From assembly GCF_937892565.1 (NCBI RefSeq), contig NZ_CALAHQ010000049.1:1-35716 (forward strand): a stretch of 35,716 bases of DNA, read 5' to 3'. The notes beneath the pieces were generated by a model. The model saw nothing but the letters and a program-made list of their open reading frames with translations, had not been told where the DNA came from and searched no databases. Of this stretch, positions 26,033 through 32,530 are shown piece after piece. Position 1 is the stretch's first letter. Every line of letters starts with the position of its first letter. The stretch comes from an uncultured Roseicyclus sp. GTDB taxonomy: Bacteria > Pseudomonadota > Alphaproteobacteria > Rhodobacterales > Rhodobacteraceae. A program made the translations under genes and the position numbers.

Positions 26033-26515
26033 TCAAAGGGCGCGCTGGAAGAAATGGGCGGTGGGGCGCGTGAAGCCGGGATGGGTGAAATCGGCCGCGA
26101 TGTGGAAGCCGAGGGCCTCGTAGGTGGCGCGGTTCTCGGTCAACTCGATCCGGGCGTAGAGCTGGAGGGTGCCGAAGCCCTGGGCGCGGGCATGGGCGGC
26201 GGCGGCCTCGATCAGCGCGCGGGCTAGGCCCCGGCGGCGATGGGTGTCGGCGACAGCGACCTTTCCGATCTCGTAAGCGTCGCCTTGGGGGGCGCCGAAG
26301 CCGCAGGCGATGGGCAGGTCCGCGTCGCGGATCAGGAACAGATCCTCGACCCGCGCCTTGGCGGCGATATCATCGCGCGTCATGGTGGTGAGGGAGGAGG
26401 GTGGATCGATCCGGCCCGCCATCGGGGCATAGGCTTTGCGCAGCAGGGCGGCCAGCACGTCCCAGTCCTGAAACTCCGGGTTTGTTTCGACTTTGGAAAC
26501 CATCGAGGAACCCAT
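26033..26515 (-). CDS. GNAT family N-acetyltransferase
   Basis: This 160-residue acetyltransferase of the GNAT fold has an acceptor that cannot be inferred. Motif A, which binds acetyl-CoA pyrophosphate, reads EIGKVAVADTHRRRGLARAL (about residues 82-101). Motif B follows as LQLYARIELTENRATYEALGFH. Upstream come EFQDWDVLAALLRKAYAPMAGRI and FLIRDADLPIACGFG. An internal ATG (MVSKVE, base 26503) is an alternative start. It is followed after 68 bases by purL in the same direction. The sRNA terminator just upstream implies it has its own promoter or relies on read-through. Confidence 0.85.
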   Translation of the reverse strand: MGSSMVSKVETNPEFQDWDVLAALLRKAYAPMAGRIDPPSSLTTMTRDDIAAKARVEDLFLIRDADLPIACGFGAPQGDAYEIGKVAVADTHRRRGLARALIEAAAAHARAQGFGTLQLYARIELTENRATYEALGFHIAADFTHPGFTRPTAHFFQRAL

Positions 26516-26533
26516 GGCGGCACCCTTTCAGCC

Positions 26534-26561
26534 AAAAAAAAGGCCGAGACGAATCTCGGCC
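26534..26561 (-). terminator. UUCG-capped intrinsic terminator
   Basis: The minus strand shows a perfect eight-base stem with a UUCG tetraloop and eight uninterrupted Ts. This is among the strongest terminators in the window. It ends leftward transcription coming from the small RNA and/or lysR before the GNAT gene. Confidence 0.88.
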
Positions 26562-26616
26562 AAAGTCCAACAGGGAGGTAATGGAACAACGAAAGATCGT
26601 CTGCGTCCCATTGCTG
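26534..26616 (-). ncRNA. Candidate small RNA with exposed anti-Shine-Dalgarno segment
   Basis: This predicted transcript of about 80 nucleotides, read leftward, has three parts. First is a 5' stem-loop: bases 26612-26605 (AATGGGAC) pair with 26587-26580 (GTTCCATT) through eight pairs including one G-U, with an inner ACGA/TCGT stem. Second is a single-stranded linker carrying CCTCCC (26578-26573), complementary to Shine-Dalgarno sequences. Third is a terminator with an eight-base stem GGCCGAGA/TCTCGGCC closed by a UUCG loop (26561-26542) and followed by eight Ts (26541-26534). No convincing coding frame fills it. The organisation recalls the CcsR-type CCUCC-motif RNAs of Rhodobacter, but homology is not shown. 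It could instead be the 3' end of a long lysR transcript. Confidence 0.55.
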
Positions 26617-26621
26617 CCCAA

Positions 26622-26648
26622 TTATGTGGCATAGGGCTACTTATCAAG
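26622..26648 (-). promoter_or_regulatory. Possible heat-shock-type (RpoH) promoter for the small RNA
   Basis: On the minus strand CTTGATA (26648-26642) resembles the RpoH -35 consensus CTTGAAA. Twelve bases later CCACATAA (26629-26622) resembles CCCCATNT. A sigma70 reading (TTGATA, 15 bases, CATAAT) is possible but has a short spacer. Either would start transcription near 26614-26616, just before the first stem-loop. Confidence 0.35.
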
Positions 26649-26713
26649 GCGAAACATGCCGCGATGCCGCAAAGCCGATATGCCTGTTGCGCATAGCACA
26701 CAGACCAAAACAA

Positions 26714-26749
26714 GGGTTCGGACAGGGGTTCAGACGAGGGTTCAGACAG
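26714..26749 (+). repeat. Three tandem 12-base repeats at the 3' end of lysR
   Basis: GGGTTCGGACAG, GGGTTCAGACGA and GGGTTCAGACAG follow one another without gaps (26714-26725, 26726-26737, 26738-26749). The last unit contains the lysR stop codon (TGA on the minus strand); the other two lie just beyond it. The unit length is a multiple of three, so slippage could change the protein tail only if the stop is lost. Confidence 0.75.
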
Positions 26750-27656
26750 GCGCACCGGGTTCTTCCTCGCGGCGGCGACGACGATAGGCGATGACCTCTT
26801 CGGCGACGAAATCGCGGAAAACCTCGACCCGTTTCGATTGCCGAAGTTCTTCGGGATAGGCAAGGAAAACAGGAACTTCGGCTGATTGGATATCGGGCAA
26901 CACGCGCACGAGTTGGGGAAAATCCTGTGTCAGGTAGTCGGGCAGGACCCCGATGCCCAAATGGTGGATCACCGCTTGCAGCACGCCGAAATAATTGTTC
27001 ACGGTCAGGGTGGATCCAACCGAATAGCTCATCAATTCGCGCACCAGGATCGCCCCGGCGCTGACCTGAGCCGATGTGGCGTTCTGGCTGATCACCCGAT
27101 GCTGCGCCAGATCATCGGTGGTCGCGGGCGTGCCATGGGCCGCCAGATATTCGGGCGATGCGTAAAGCCGCATGTTGATGGTCATCAGGCGGCGGCGGAT
27201 CAGATCGGCCTGGCTGGGTTCCTTCATGCGAATGGCCACGTCGGCCTCGCGCATGGGCAGATCCAGCAGGCGTTCCTCAAGCATCAGATCGATCTTGAGA
27301 TCGGGGTATTTTTCGTAAAGCGCAGGCAGGCGCGGGGCCAGCCAGAGCGACCCGAACCCGATGGTGGTCGTGACCCGCAATTCGCCAAATACCTCCTCCT
27401 CGCTGTCGCGGATGCGCGCGGCGGCGGCATCGAGGCGCTTGGTCATGTGCTTGGTCGCGTCAAACAGCAATTCGCCTTGCTCGGTCAGGATCAGACCGCG
27501 CGCATGGCGGTGAAACAGGGTCGTGTTCAGCCCTTCCTCCAGCGCGCGGATCTGGCGGCTGACGGCCGATTGCGACAGATGCAGCGTATCGCCTGCATGC
27601 GTCAGGCTGCCCGCATCGGCCACGGCATGAAAAATCCTTAGCTTGTCCCAATCCAT
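26742..27656 (-). CDS. LysR family transcriptional regulator
   Basis: This 304-residue LysR-type regulator has an N-terminal winged helix-turn-helix (MDWDKLRIFHAVADAGSLTH followed by LHLSQSAVSRQIRALE, residues 1-41). A LysR substrate-binding domain follows (TTTIGFGSLWLAPRLPALYEKYP, then EADVAIRM). I chose the ATG at 27656, not the upstream one at 27668, because GAGGTGG sits six bases before it and family members begin MDWDKL. The C-terminus is very charged (RRRRREEEPGAPV). It is transcribed divergently from the indolepyruvate oxidoreductase gene, the usual arrangement for a LysR regulator and its target. A dyad T-N11-A box lies between them. The inducer is unknown; an aryl-pyruvate or aromatic amino acid would fit. 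Confidence 0.92.
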   Translation of the reverse strand: MDWDKLRIFHAVADAGSLTHAGDTLHLSQSAVSRQIRALEEGLNTTLFHRHARGLILTEQGELLFDATKHMTKRLDAAAARIRDSEEEVFGELRVTTTIGFGSLWLAPRLPALYEKYPDLKIDLMLEERLLDLPMREADVAIRMKEPSQADLIRRRLMTINMRLYASPEYLAAHGTPATTDDLAQHRVISQNATSAQVSAGAILVRELMSYSVGSTLTVNNYFGVLQAVIHHLGIGVLPDYLTQDFPQLVRVLPDIQSAEVPVFLAYPEELRQSKRVEVFRDFVAEEVIAYRRRRREEEPGAPV

Positions 27657-27769
27657 GGTCCACCTCATGAAGCATCCCTATCTTGGGTATGACCGCCGCA
27701 GTTGCCAAGAGAAAGTGCCGGATTTATCTCGCTTTTTTGTGACAGTGCACGGTTGTGATGCGATTTGCG

Positions 27770-27798
27770 TGGACAGGTCAGCATGCGTGACCCATACT
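27770..27798 (+). promoter_or_regulatory. Candidate promoter with LysR-type box for indolepyruvate oxidoreductase
   Basis: TGGACA (27770-27775) and CATACT (27793-27798) are 17 bases apart. The spacer itself is a dyad, GGTCA-N7-TGACC (27776-27792), which contains the LysR signature T-N11-A (27778-27790). The predicted start near 27805 leaves about 33 bases to the ATG, with GGGAGG (27826-27831) as ribosome binding site. A box between -35 and -10 would suggest repression. If the promoter call is wrong it could be an activator site. Confidence 0.42.
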
Positions 27799-27837
27799 GG
27801 ATGACAATTCGATCAACGCTGTCACGGGAGGCCCGCC

Positions 27838-30800
27838 ATGGGGGTGCAGCAGGTATCGCTGGAGGATCGCTTTGATCTGACGAAATCCCCTGTTTTGCTG
27901 ACCGGCACACAGGCGCTTGTGCGTTTGATGCTGATGCAACACGCACGCGACCGCGCGGCAGGCTTGAACACGGCGGGTCTGGTGACGGGCTATCGCGGCT
28001 CCCCGCTCGGGGCGGTCGACATGCAGATGAGCCGCGCCCAGCGGCATCTTGCGGCGGCCGATATCCTGTTTCAACCGGGCCTGAACGAGGATCTGGCGGC
28101 AACCGCGCTTTGGGGCAGCCAGCGCGCCGAGCTTTATGGCGAGGGCAAGTATGACGGTGTCTTTGGCCTGTGGTATGGCAAGGGGCCGGGGGTGGACCGC
28201 TCGGGCGATGTGATGCGGCATGTCAACATGGCCGGCACGTCGCGCCATGGCGGCGTGGTGATGGCCATGGGCGATGACCACACCGGCGAAAGCTCGACCG
28301 TGTGCCACCAATCCGATTGGGCGATGGTGGATGCCGCCATGCCCATCGTCAGCCCGGCCGGGGTGCAGGAAATCCTTGATTACGGGCTTTACGGCTTTGC
28401 GCTCAGCCGCTTTGCGGGGATCTGGGTGGGGCTCAAGACCATGAAGGACACGGTCGAGGCCACCGCCGTGGTGGATGGGCGGCCCGATCGCATGGGCTTT
28501 GTGCTGCCCGAATTCGACATGCCCAAAGGCGGGCTGAACATCCGGCTGGACGATCACTGGATCGCGCAAGAGGAACGGCTTTTCGCCCATAAACGCTACG
28601 CGGCCGAAGCCTTTGCGCGCGCCAACGGCATCGATCGGCGCGTGCATGGCAAGCCCGGGGCCAGGATCGGTCTGGTGGCGGCCGGCAAGAACTGGCTCGA
28701 TCTGATGACGGCCATGGCCAGCCTTGGCCTTGACGCGGCCGAGGCCGACCGGCTGGGCATCACCACCTACAAGATTGGCCAGACATGGCCGCTGGACCGG
28801 AAAAGCTTTGTCGAATGGGCCGACGGGATCGATCTGATCATCGTGATCGAGGAAAAGCGCAAGCTGATCGAAGGTCAGGTGAAAGAGGCGATCTTTGACG
28901 ACCCGCGCGGCCGGCGCGTGTATGGCCACCACAAGGGCGCCAGCGCCGAGGTGCTGTTTCCAACCCATTTTGCGCTTGATCCGGGTGATATCGCACTCAA
29001 ACTGGGCGAAATCCTGATCGAGGAAGGGCGCGGCACCGACCGCATCCGTGCGGGGCTGGCCCATGTGCAAGACGCCGCGCGCGGCGGCAATGGGCCCGAT
29101 CTGGCCAACCGGACGCCGTGGTTTTGTTCGGGCTGTCCGCACAACACATCGACCAAGGTGCCCGACGGCGCGCGGGCCGGCGCGGGCATCGGGTGCCATT
29201 TCATGGTCAAATGGATGGATCGCGGCACCGAGGCCTTTACCCATATGGGCGGCGAAGGCGCCAACTGGATCGGCGAGGCGCCGTTTTCCCACCGCAAGCA
29301 TATCTTCCAGAATATCGGCGAAGGCACCTATAATCATTCGGGCATCATGGCGATCCGTGCGGCCGTGGCCGCAAACACCACCATCACCTACAAGATCTTG
29401 TTCAATGATGCCGTGGCCATGACCGGCGGGCAGGGCAATGACGGCGGGCTTGATCCCGCCCGCGTCGTGGCCGAGCTCAAGGCGATCGGTGTGCGCCATG
29501 TGGCGGTGGTCCATGACCCCAAGGAAGACATCGACTGGGCGGCTTTTCCGGCAGGCATCGAAACGCACCCCCGCGATGATCTGATGGCGGTGCAGGAACG
29601 GTTTCAGCAGATCGAGGGCGTATCGGCCATCGTCTATGTGCAAACCTGTGCCGCCGAAAAGCGCCGCCGCCGCAAGCGCGGGCGCTTTGCCGACCCCGAT
29701 CGCCGTGTGTTCATCAATACCGATGTCTGCGAGGGCTGTGGCGATTGCGGGGTGCAGTCGAATTGCGTCTCGATCGTGCCGGTGGAAACGGAACTGGGCC
29801 GCAAGCGCGCCATCGACCAATCCAGTTGCAACAAGGATTTCAGCTGTCTCAAGGGGTTTTGTCCCAGCTTCGTGACGCTCGAAGGTGCCCGTGTGCGCAA
29901 ACAGGCAAGCGCCCAGGTCGATCTGTCGGGCATTCCCGACCCGGTTCTGCCTGCAATTGCCGGCACGCATAATGTTCTGGTGACGGGCGTGGGCGGCACC
30001 GGGGTTGTGACCATCGGGGCGGTGATGGCGCAGGCCGCACAGATCGACGGCAAGGGCGTGGGCATGATCGAAATGGCGGGCCTTGCCCAAAAGGGGGGCG
30101 CGGTCTGGATCCATCTGCGCATCGCGCAAAGCCCTCAGGATATCTCGGCCATCCGTCTGGCGCTGGGGGAAGCCCATGCCGTGATCGGTGGCGATCTGGT
30201 GGTGACCGGTGGGGCCAAGACGCTGGGCCTGATGCGCACGGGCCAGACCGGCGCGGTGGTGAACGCGCATGAGATCATCACGGGCGAATTCACAAAAAAC
30301 ATCGATTTTCGCATTCCGTCAAACGAGTTGGAGGTTGTTCTTCAGGCAAGGCTTCAAGATCGTCTGGTGCTGTTTGACGCCACGGAATTGTCGCGGATCT
30401 TGCTGGGGGATTCGATTTATTCCAACATGATGGTGTTTGGCGCGGCGTGGCAGCAGGGGTTGATCCCGCTGAGCCATGCGGCGATCCACGAAGCGATTGC
30501 CCTGAACGGGGCGGCGGTCGAGCGCAACACCCAAGCCTTCGAGACGGGTCGCTGGGCGGTCGTCAACCAGGCCGCAGCCCAGCGTTTGCTGTCGGCACAG
30601 GTGGTGGCCTTGCCGCGCACGCTCGATGATCAGATCGCCTATCGTGTCGATCATCTGACGCGCTATCAGAATGCGCGACTGGCGCGGCGGTATCAACGCA
30701 TGCTGGACAGGATTTCAGACCCGACGCTGCGGGCGGCCGTCGCCAAGGCCTATCACAAGCTTTTGTCCTGCAAGGATGAATTCGAAGTGGCGCGTCTGCA

Positions 30801-31245
30801 TCTGGATACGAAAGCCAAGGTGCGCACCGAGTTCGAGGGTGATGTCAAGCTGCGCTATCATCTTGCGCCACCCCTTCTGCCGGGGCGCGATGGGGCGGGT
30901 CGGCCCAGAAAGCGGGAGTTTGGGGGCTGGATCGCGCATGTCTTTCCCGTGCTGGCACGGCTGAAATTCTTGCGCGGCACGGCCTTCAACCCCTTTGGCT
31001 ACACGGCTGAGCGCCGGATGGAACGGGCATTGATCGCCCAGTATGAGGCGGATATGGCCGCATGGCTGCCCAAGGCGGGCGCGGTCGATGCCACGGCATT
31101 GTTGGCATTGGCCGAATTGCCGCTGTCGATCCGGGGCTTTGGTCTGGTGAAAGAGGGCAATGCCGCAAAAGCCGCCCTCAGGCGTGCCGAGATCTTGCAG
31201 CGCTTGGCAGCCGGCGGCGCAGCCTTGGCGCAGGCGGCCGAGTAG
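27838..31245 (+). CDS. Fused indolepyruvate:ferredoxin oxidoreductase (IorAB type)
   Basis: This single 1135-residue chain combines the alpha and beta/gamma parts of indolepyruvate oxidoreductase, which decarboxylates aryl-pyruvates from aromatic amino acids to aryl-acetyl-CoA and reduces ferredoxin. The N-terminal part contains GYRGSPLGAVD and GDDHTGESSTVCHQSDW. C430 begins WFCSGCPHN. The TPP/Mg region has ILFNDAVAMTGGQGNDGG (N523-D524). Cysteines C631, C634, C637, C643, C664, C670 and C675 form a ferredoxin-like double cluster region. The gamma domain follows with VTGVGGTGVVTIGAV (about 713-727). The C-terminus is the long region found in proteobacterial fused forms. GGGAGG precedes the ATG. 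It is divergent from lysR, which probably regulates it. Oxygen sensitivity is expected from the exposed clusters. Confidence 0.93.
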   Translation: MGVQQVSLEDRFDLTKSPVLLTGTQALVRLMLMQHARDRAAGLNTAGLVTGYRGSPLGAVDMQMSRAQRHLAAADILFQPGLNEDLAATALWGSQRAELYGEGKYDGVFGLWYGKGPGVDRSGDVMRHVNMAGTSRHGGVVMAMGDDHTGESSTVCHQSDWAMVDAAMPIVSPAGVQEILDYGLYGFALSRFAGIWVGLKTMKDTVEATAVVDGRPDRMGFVLPEFDMPKGGLNIRLDDHWIAQEERLFAHKRYAAEAFARANGIDRRVHGKPGARIGLVAAGKNWLDLMTAMASLGLDAAEADRLGITTYKIGQTWPLDRKSFVEWADGIDLIIVIEEKRKLIEGQVKEAIFDDPRGRRVYGHHKGASAEVLFPTHFALDPGDIALKLGEILIEEGRGTDRIRAGLAHVQDAARGGNGPDLANRTPWFCSGCPHNTSTKVPDGARAGAGIGCHFMVKWMDRGTEAFTHMGGEGANWIGEAPFSHRKHIFQNIGEGTYNHSGIMAIRAAVAANTTITYKILFNDAVAMTGGQGNDGGLDPARVVAELKAIGVRHVAVVHDPKEDIDWAAFPAGIETHPRDDLMAVQERFQQIEGVSAIVYVQTCAAEKRRRRKRGRFADPDRRVFINTDVCEGCGDCGVQSNCVSIVPVETELGRKRAIDQSSCNKDFSCLKGFCPSFVTLEGARVRKQASAQVDLSGIPDPVLPAIAGTHNVLVTGVGGTGVVTIGAVMAQAAQIDGKGVGMIEMAGLAQKGGAVWIHLRIAQSPQDISAIRLALGEAHAVIGGDLVVTGGAKTLGLMRTGQTGAVVNAHEIITGEFTKNIDFRIPSNELEVVLQARLQDRLVLFDATELSRILLGDSIYSNMMVFGAAWQQGLIPLSHAAIHEAIALNGAAVERNTQAFETGRWAVVNQAAAQRLLSAQVVALPRTLDDQIAYRVDHLTRYQNARLARRYQRMLDRISDPTLRAAVAKAYHKLLSCKDEFEVARLHLDTKAKVRTEFEGDVKLRYHLAPPLLPGRDGAGRPRKREFGGWIAHVFPVLARLKFLRGTAFNPFGYTAERRMERALIAQYEADMAAWLPKAGAVDATALLALAELPLSIRGFGLVKEGNAAKAALRRAEILQRLAAGGAALAQAAE

Positions 31246-31263
31246 GGGGCGCCCCCGCCCCCT
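31244..31263 (+). terminator. GC-rich hairpin after indolepyruvate oxidoreductase
   Basis: AGGGGGCG (31244-31251) and CGCCCCCT (31256-31263) form a perfect eight-base stem with a CCCC loop, starting within the stop codon. No T-run follows, so it may be a Rho-independent pause or an RNA 3'-end stabiliser rather than a full terminator. Confidence 0.4.
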
Positions 31264-31305
31264 GCGGCGGCGTCAACCAGCGGCGCCTCAAAATTGGCTG
31301 TGGCG

Positions 31306-31320
31306 TTAACGGGGTGTTCA
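31306..31320. promoter_or_regulatory. Near-consensus CtrA binding site upstream of lysis genes
   Basis: TTAA-N7-TTCA matches the CtrA full site TTAA-N7-TTAA in seven of eight specified bases. It sits 54 bases before the endolysin ATG, in the only intergenic region that can drive the lysis pair. In Rhodobacter capsulatus, GTA lysis is controlled by the CckA-ChpT-CtrA phosphorelay, so the position is meaningful. Confidence 0.5.
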
Positions 31321-31373
31321 TCCACTTTGCGTAATCTGCCCGCATCAGAAACCGAGCATGGAGGGGCGAACCC

Positions 31374-31985
31374 ATGCTGTCGGTTCGATCCATCGCAGAA
31401 GACATCATTGCCCGCGAAGGCGGATATGTGAACGACCCCGATGACCCGGGCGGGCCCACGCAGTTTGGCGTGACGCTCCATACGTTGCGGGCGCTGGGGC
31501 TGGATCTCGACCGCGATGGCGACATCGACACGGGCGATGTGCAACTGGTGACGCGCGAACGCGCGATCGCGCTGTTTGTGTCGGAATATTTCCAGCGCCC
31601 CCGGATCGGGCTTTTGCCCGCAGCGTTGCAGCCCAGCGTCTTTGACATGTATGTCAATGCGGGCTCGAACGCGGTGCGCATCTTGCAGCGGCTTTTGCGT
31701 GACATGGGCCAAGATCTTGTCGTGGATGGCGTGATCGGGCCGCGCACCGCGCATGCGGCGCATCGGGCGCTGGCCGATGCGCCCGATCATCTGGTCGATG
31801 CCTACGGCATTGCCCGGCGGAATTACTACTATCAGCTTGGCGATCGCCGTCCGCAAAGCCGGAAATTTGCCCGCCGACGCGATGGCGGCAAGGGGGGATG
31901 GATCACGCGCGCCGAGGAATTCATCGCGCCGCGCTGGCATCTGAGCGAGGCGGACCATCGCGCGCGGGTGGCAGCATGGGGATGA
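31374..31985 (+). CDS. GH108-type endolysin of a gene-transfer-agent lysis cassette
   Basis: This 203-residue peptidoglycan hydrolase belongs to the GH108 family, with a C-terminal peptidoglycan-binding region. The catalytic Glu is E15 in AREGGYVNDPDDPGG, followed by TQFGVT. DMYVNAGSNAVRILQRLL and VDGVIGPRTAHA are the hallmarks of the second domain. Residues 44-55 form an EF-hand-like calcium loop, with Asp at positions 1, 3, 5, 7, 9 and 12, Gly at 6 and Ile at 8. There is no signal peptide, so release needs the downstream holin, whose start overlaps this stop. GGAGGGG lies upstream of the ATG. By analogy with the R. capsulatus endolysin-holin pair it probably lyses a subpopulation to release GTA particles. 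A prophage remnant is the alternative, but no other phage genes are nearby. Confidence 0.87.
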   Translation: MLSVRSIAEDIIAREGGYVNDPDDPGGPTQFGVTLHTLRALGLDLDRDGDIDTGDVQLVTRERAIALFVSEYFQRPRIGLLPAALQPSVFDMYVNAGSNAVRILQRLLRDMGQDLVVDGVIGPRTAHAAHRALADAPDHLVDAYGIARRNYYYQLGDRRPQSRKFARRRDGGKGGWITRAEEFIAPRWHLSEADHRARVAAWG

Positions 31986-32530
31986 TGTCGCGCATCATGG
32001 GCATCGGACAGGCGGCCGAGGCCATCGGCGGCGCGGTCGAAGGGGTGTCAGAGGTCTTTTTGCCCAATGCCACCCGCGCGATGGAGCTTGACAGCGCCAT
32101 CCACCGCGCGACCCTGGAAACCGCAGCCGCCGAATTCCAGTATGGCGGCAGCAGCGGTTTTGATCGGGTGATCAACGGGTTGAACCGGCTGCCGCGGCCC
32201 TTGCTGGCGCTGGGAACGCTGGGGCTGTTCATCTTTGCGATGGTCGACCCCGCGGCTTTTGCGGCCCGCATGACGGGGCTGGAGGCGGTGCCGGAACCGC
32301 TGTGGTGGCTTTTGGGCGCCATCGTCAGCTTTTATTTCGGGGCGCGCGAGTTGCACCATTACCGCTACGCGACAGTCCCGCGGCGCGCCGGTCTGGCGCC
32401 AAGGCGCCGGGCGGTGCCACAAGCCCCCGCCAGCGATCCTGTCTCGACCAATCCTGCCATTTCCGCCTGGCGTGCGGACGGCGGTCACAGCCCGAGATCG
32501 GATTTCGAGGCCAGCCCCAGATCCCAGTAA
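31976..32530 (+). CDS. GTA-type holin (holin of 3 TMs family)
   Basis: This 184-residue protein resembles the GTA_holin_3TM family that permeabilises the inner membrane so that endolysin reaches the wall. It has an amphipathic N-terminus (MSRIMGIGQAAEAIGGAVEG) and the SGFDRVINGLNRLPRP motif. Two clear membrane segments (about residues 75-92 and 107-124) are separated by a short loop. The C-terminal 55 residues are Arg-, Pro- and Ala-rich and probably cytoplasmic. The start could be ATG 31976, 31982 (ATGA overlap with the endolysin stop) or 31985. I give the first because the frame-matched MGMMSRI opening resembles relatives. The last 46 bases overlap the convergent M20 peptidase gene. Confidence 0.83.
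   Translation: MGMMSRIMGIGQAAEAIGGAVEGVSEVFLPNATRAMELDSAIHRATLETAAAEFQYGGSSGFDRVINGLNRLPRPLLALGTLGLFIFAMVDPAAFAARMTGLEAVPEPLWWLLGAIVSFYFGARELHHYRYATVPRRAGLAPRRRAVPQAPASDPVSTNPAISAWRADGGHSPRSDFEASPRSQ

Noticed and set aside
27732..27737. T-run in the lysR/indolepyruvate oxidoreductase gap as a terminator
   Set aside because: No stable hairpin precedes it on the plus strand, and the region lies between divergent genes where no transcript needs to end.
27778..30270. Open frame of 830 codons on the minus strand opposite the indolepyruvate oxidoreductase
   Set aside because: It is an antisense shadow of a high-GC gene: His-, Arg-, Gly-, Ala- and Pro-rich translation, no recognisable motif. The plus strand encodes a complete conserved enzyme.
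31374..32530. Remnant prophage rather than a gene-transfer-agent lysis cassette
   Set aside because: No integrase, repeats, attachment sites or structural genes are visible. The holin looks like the GTA 3-TM type, and base composition does not differ visibly from neighbours. The possibility is not fully excluded.
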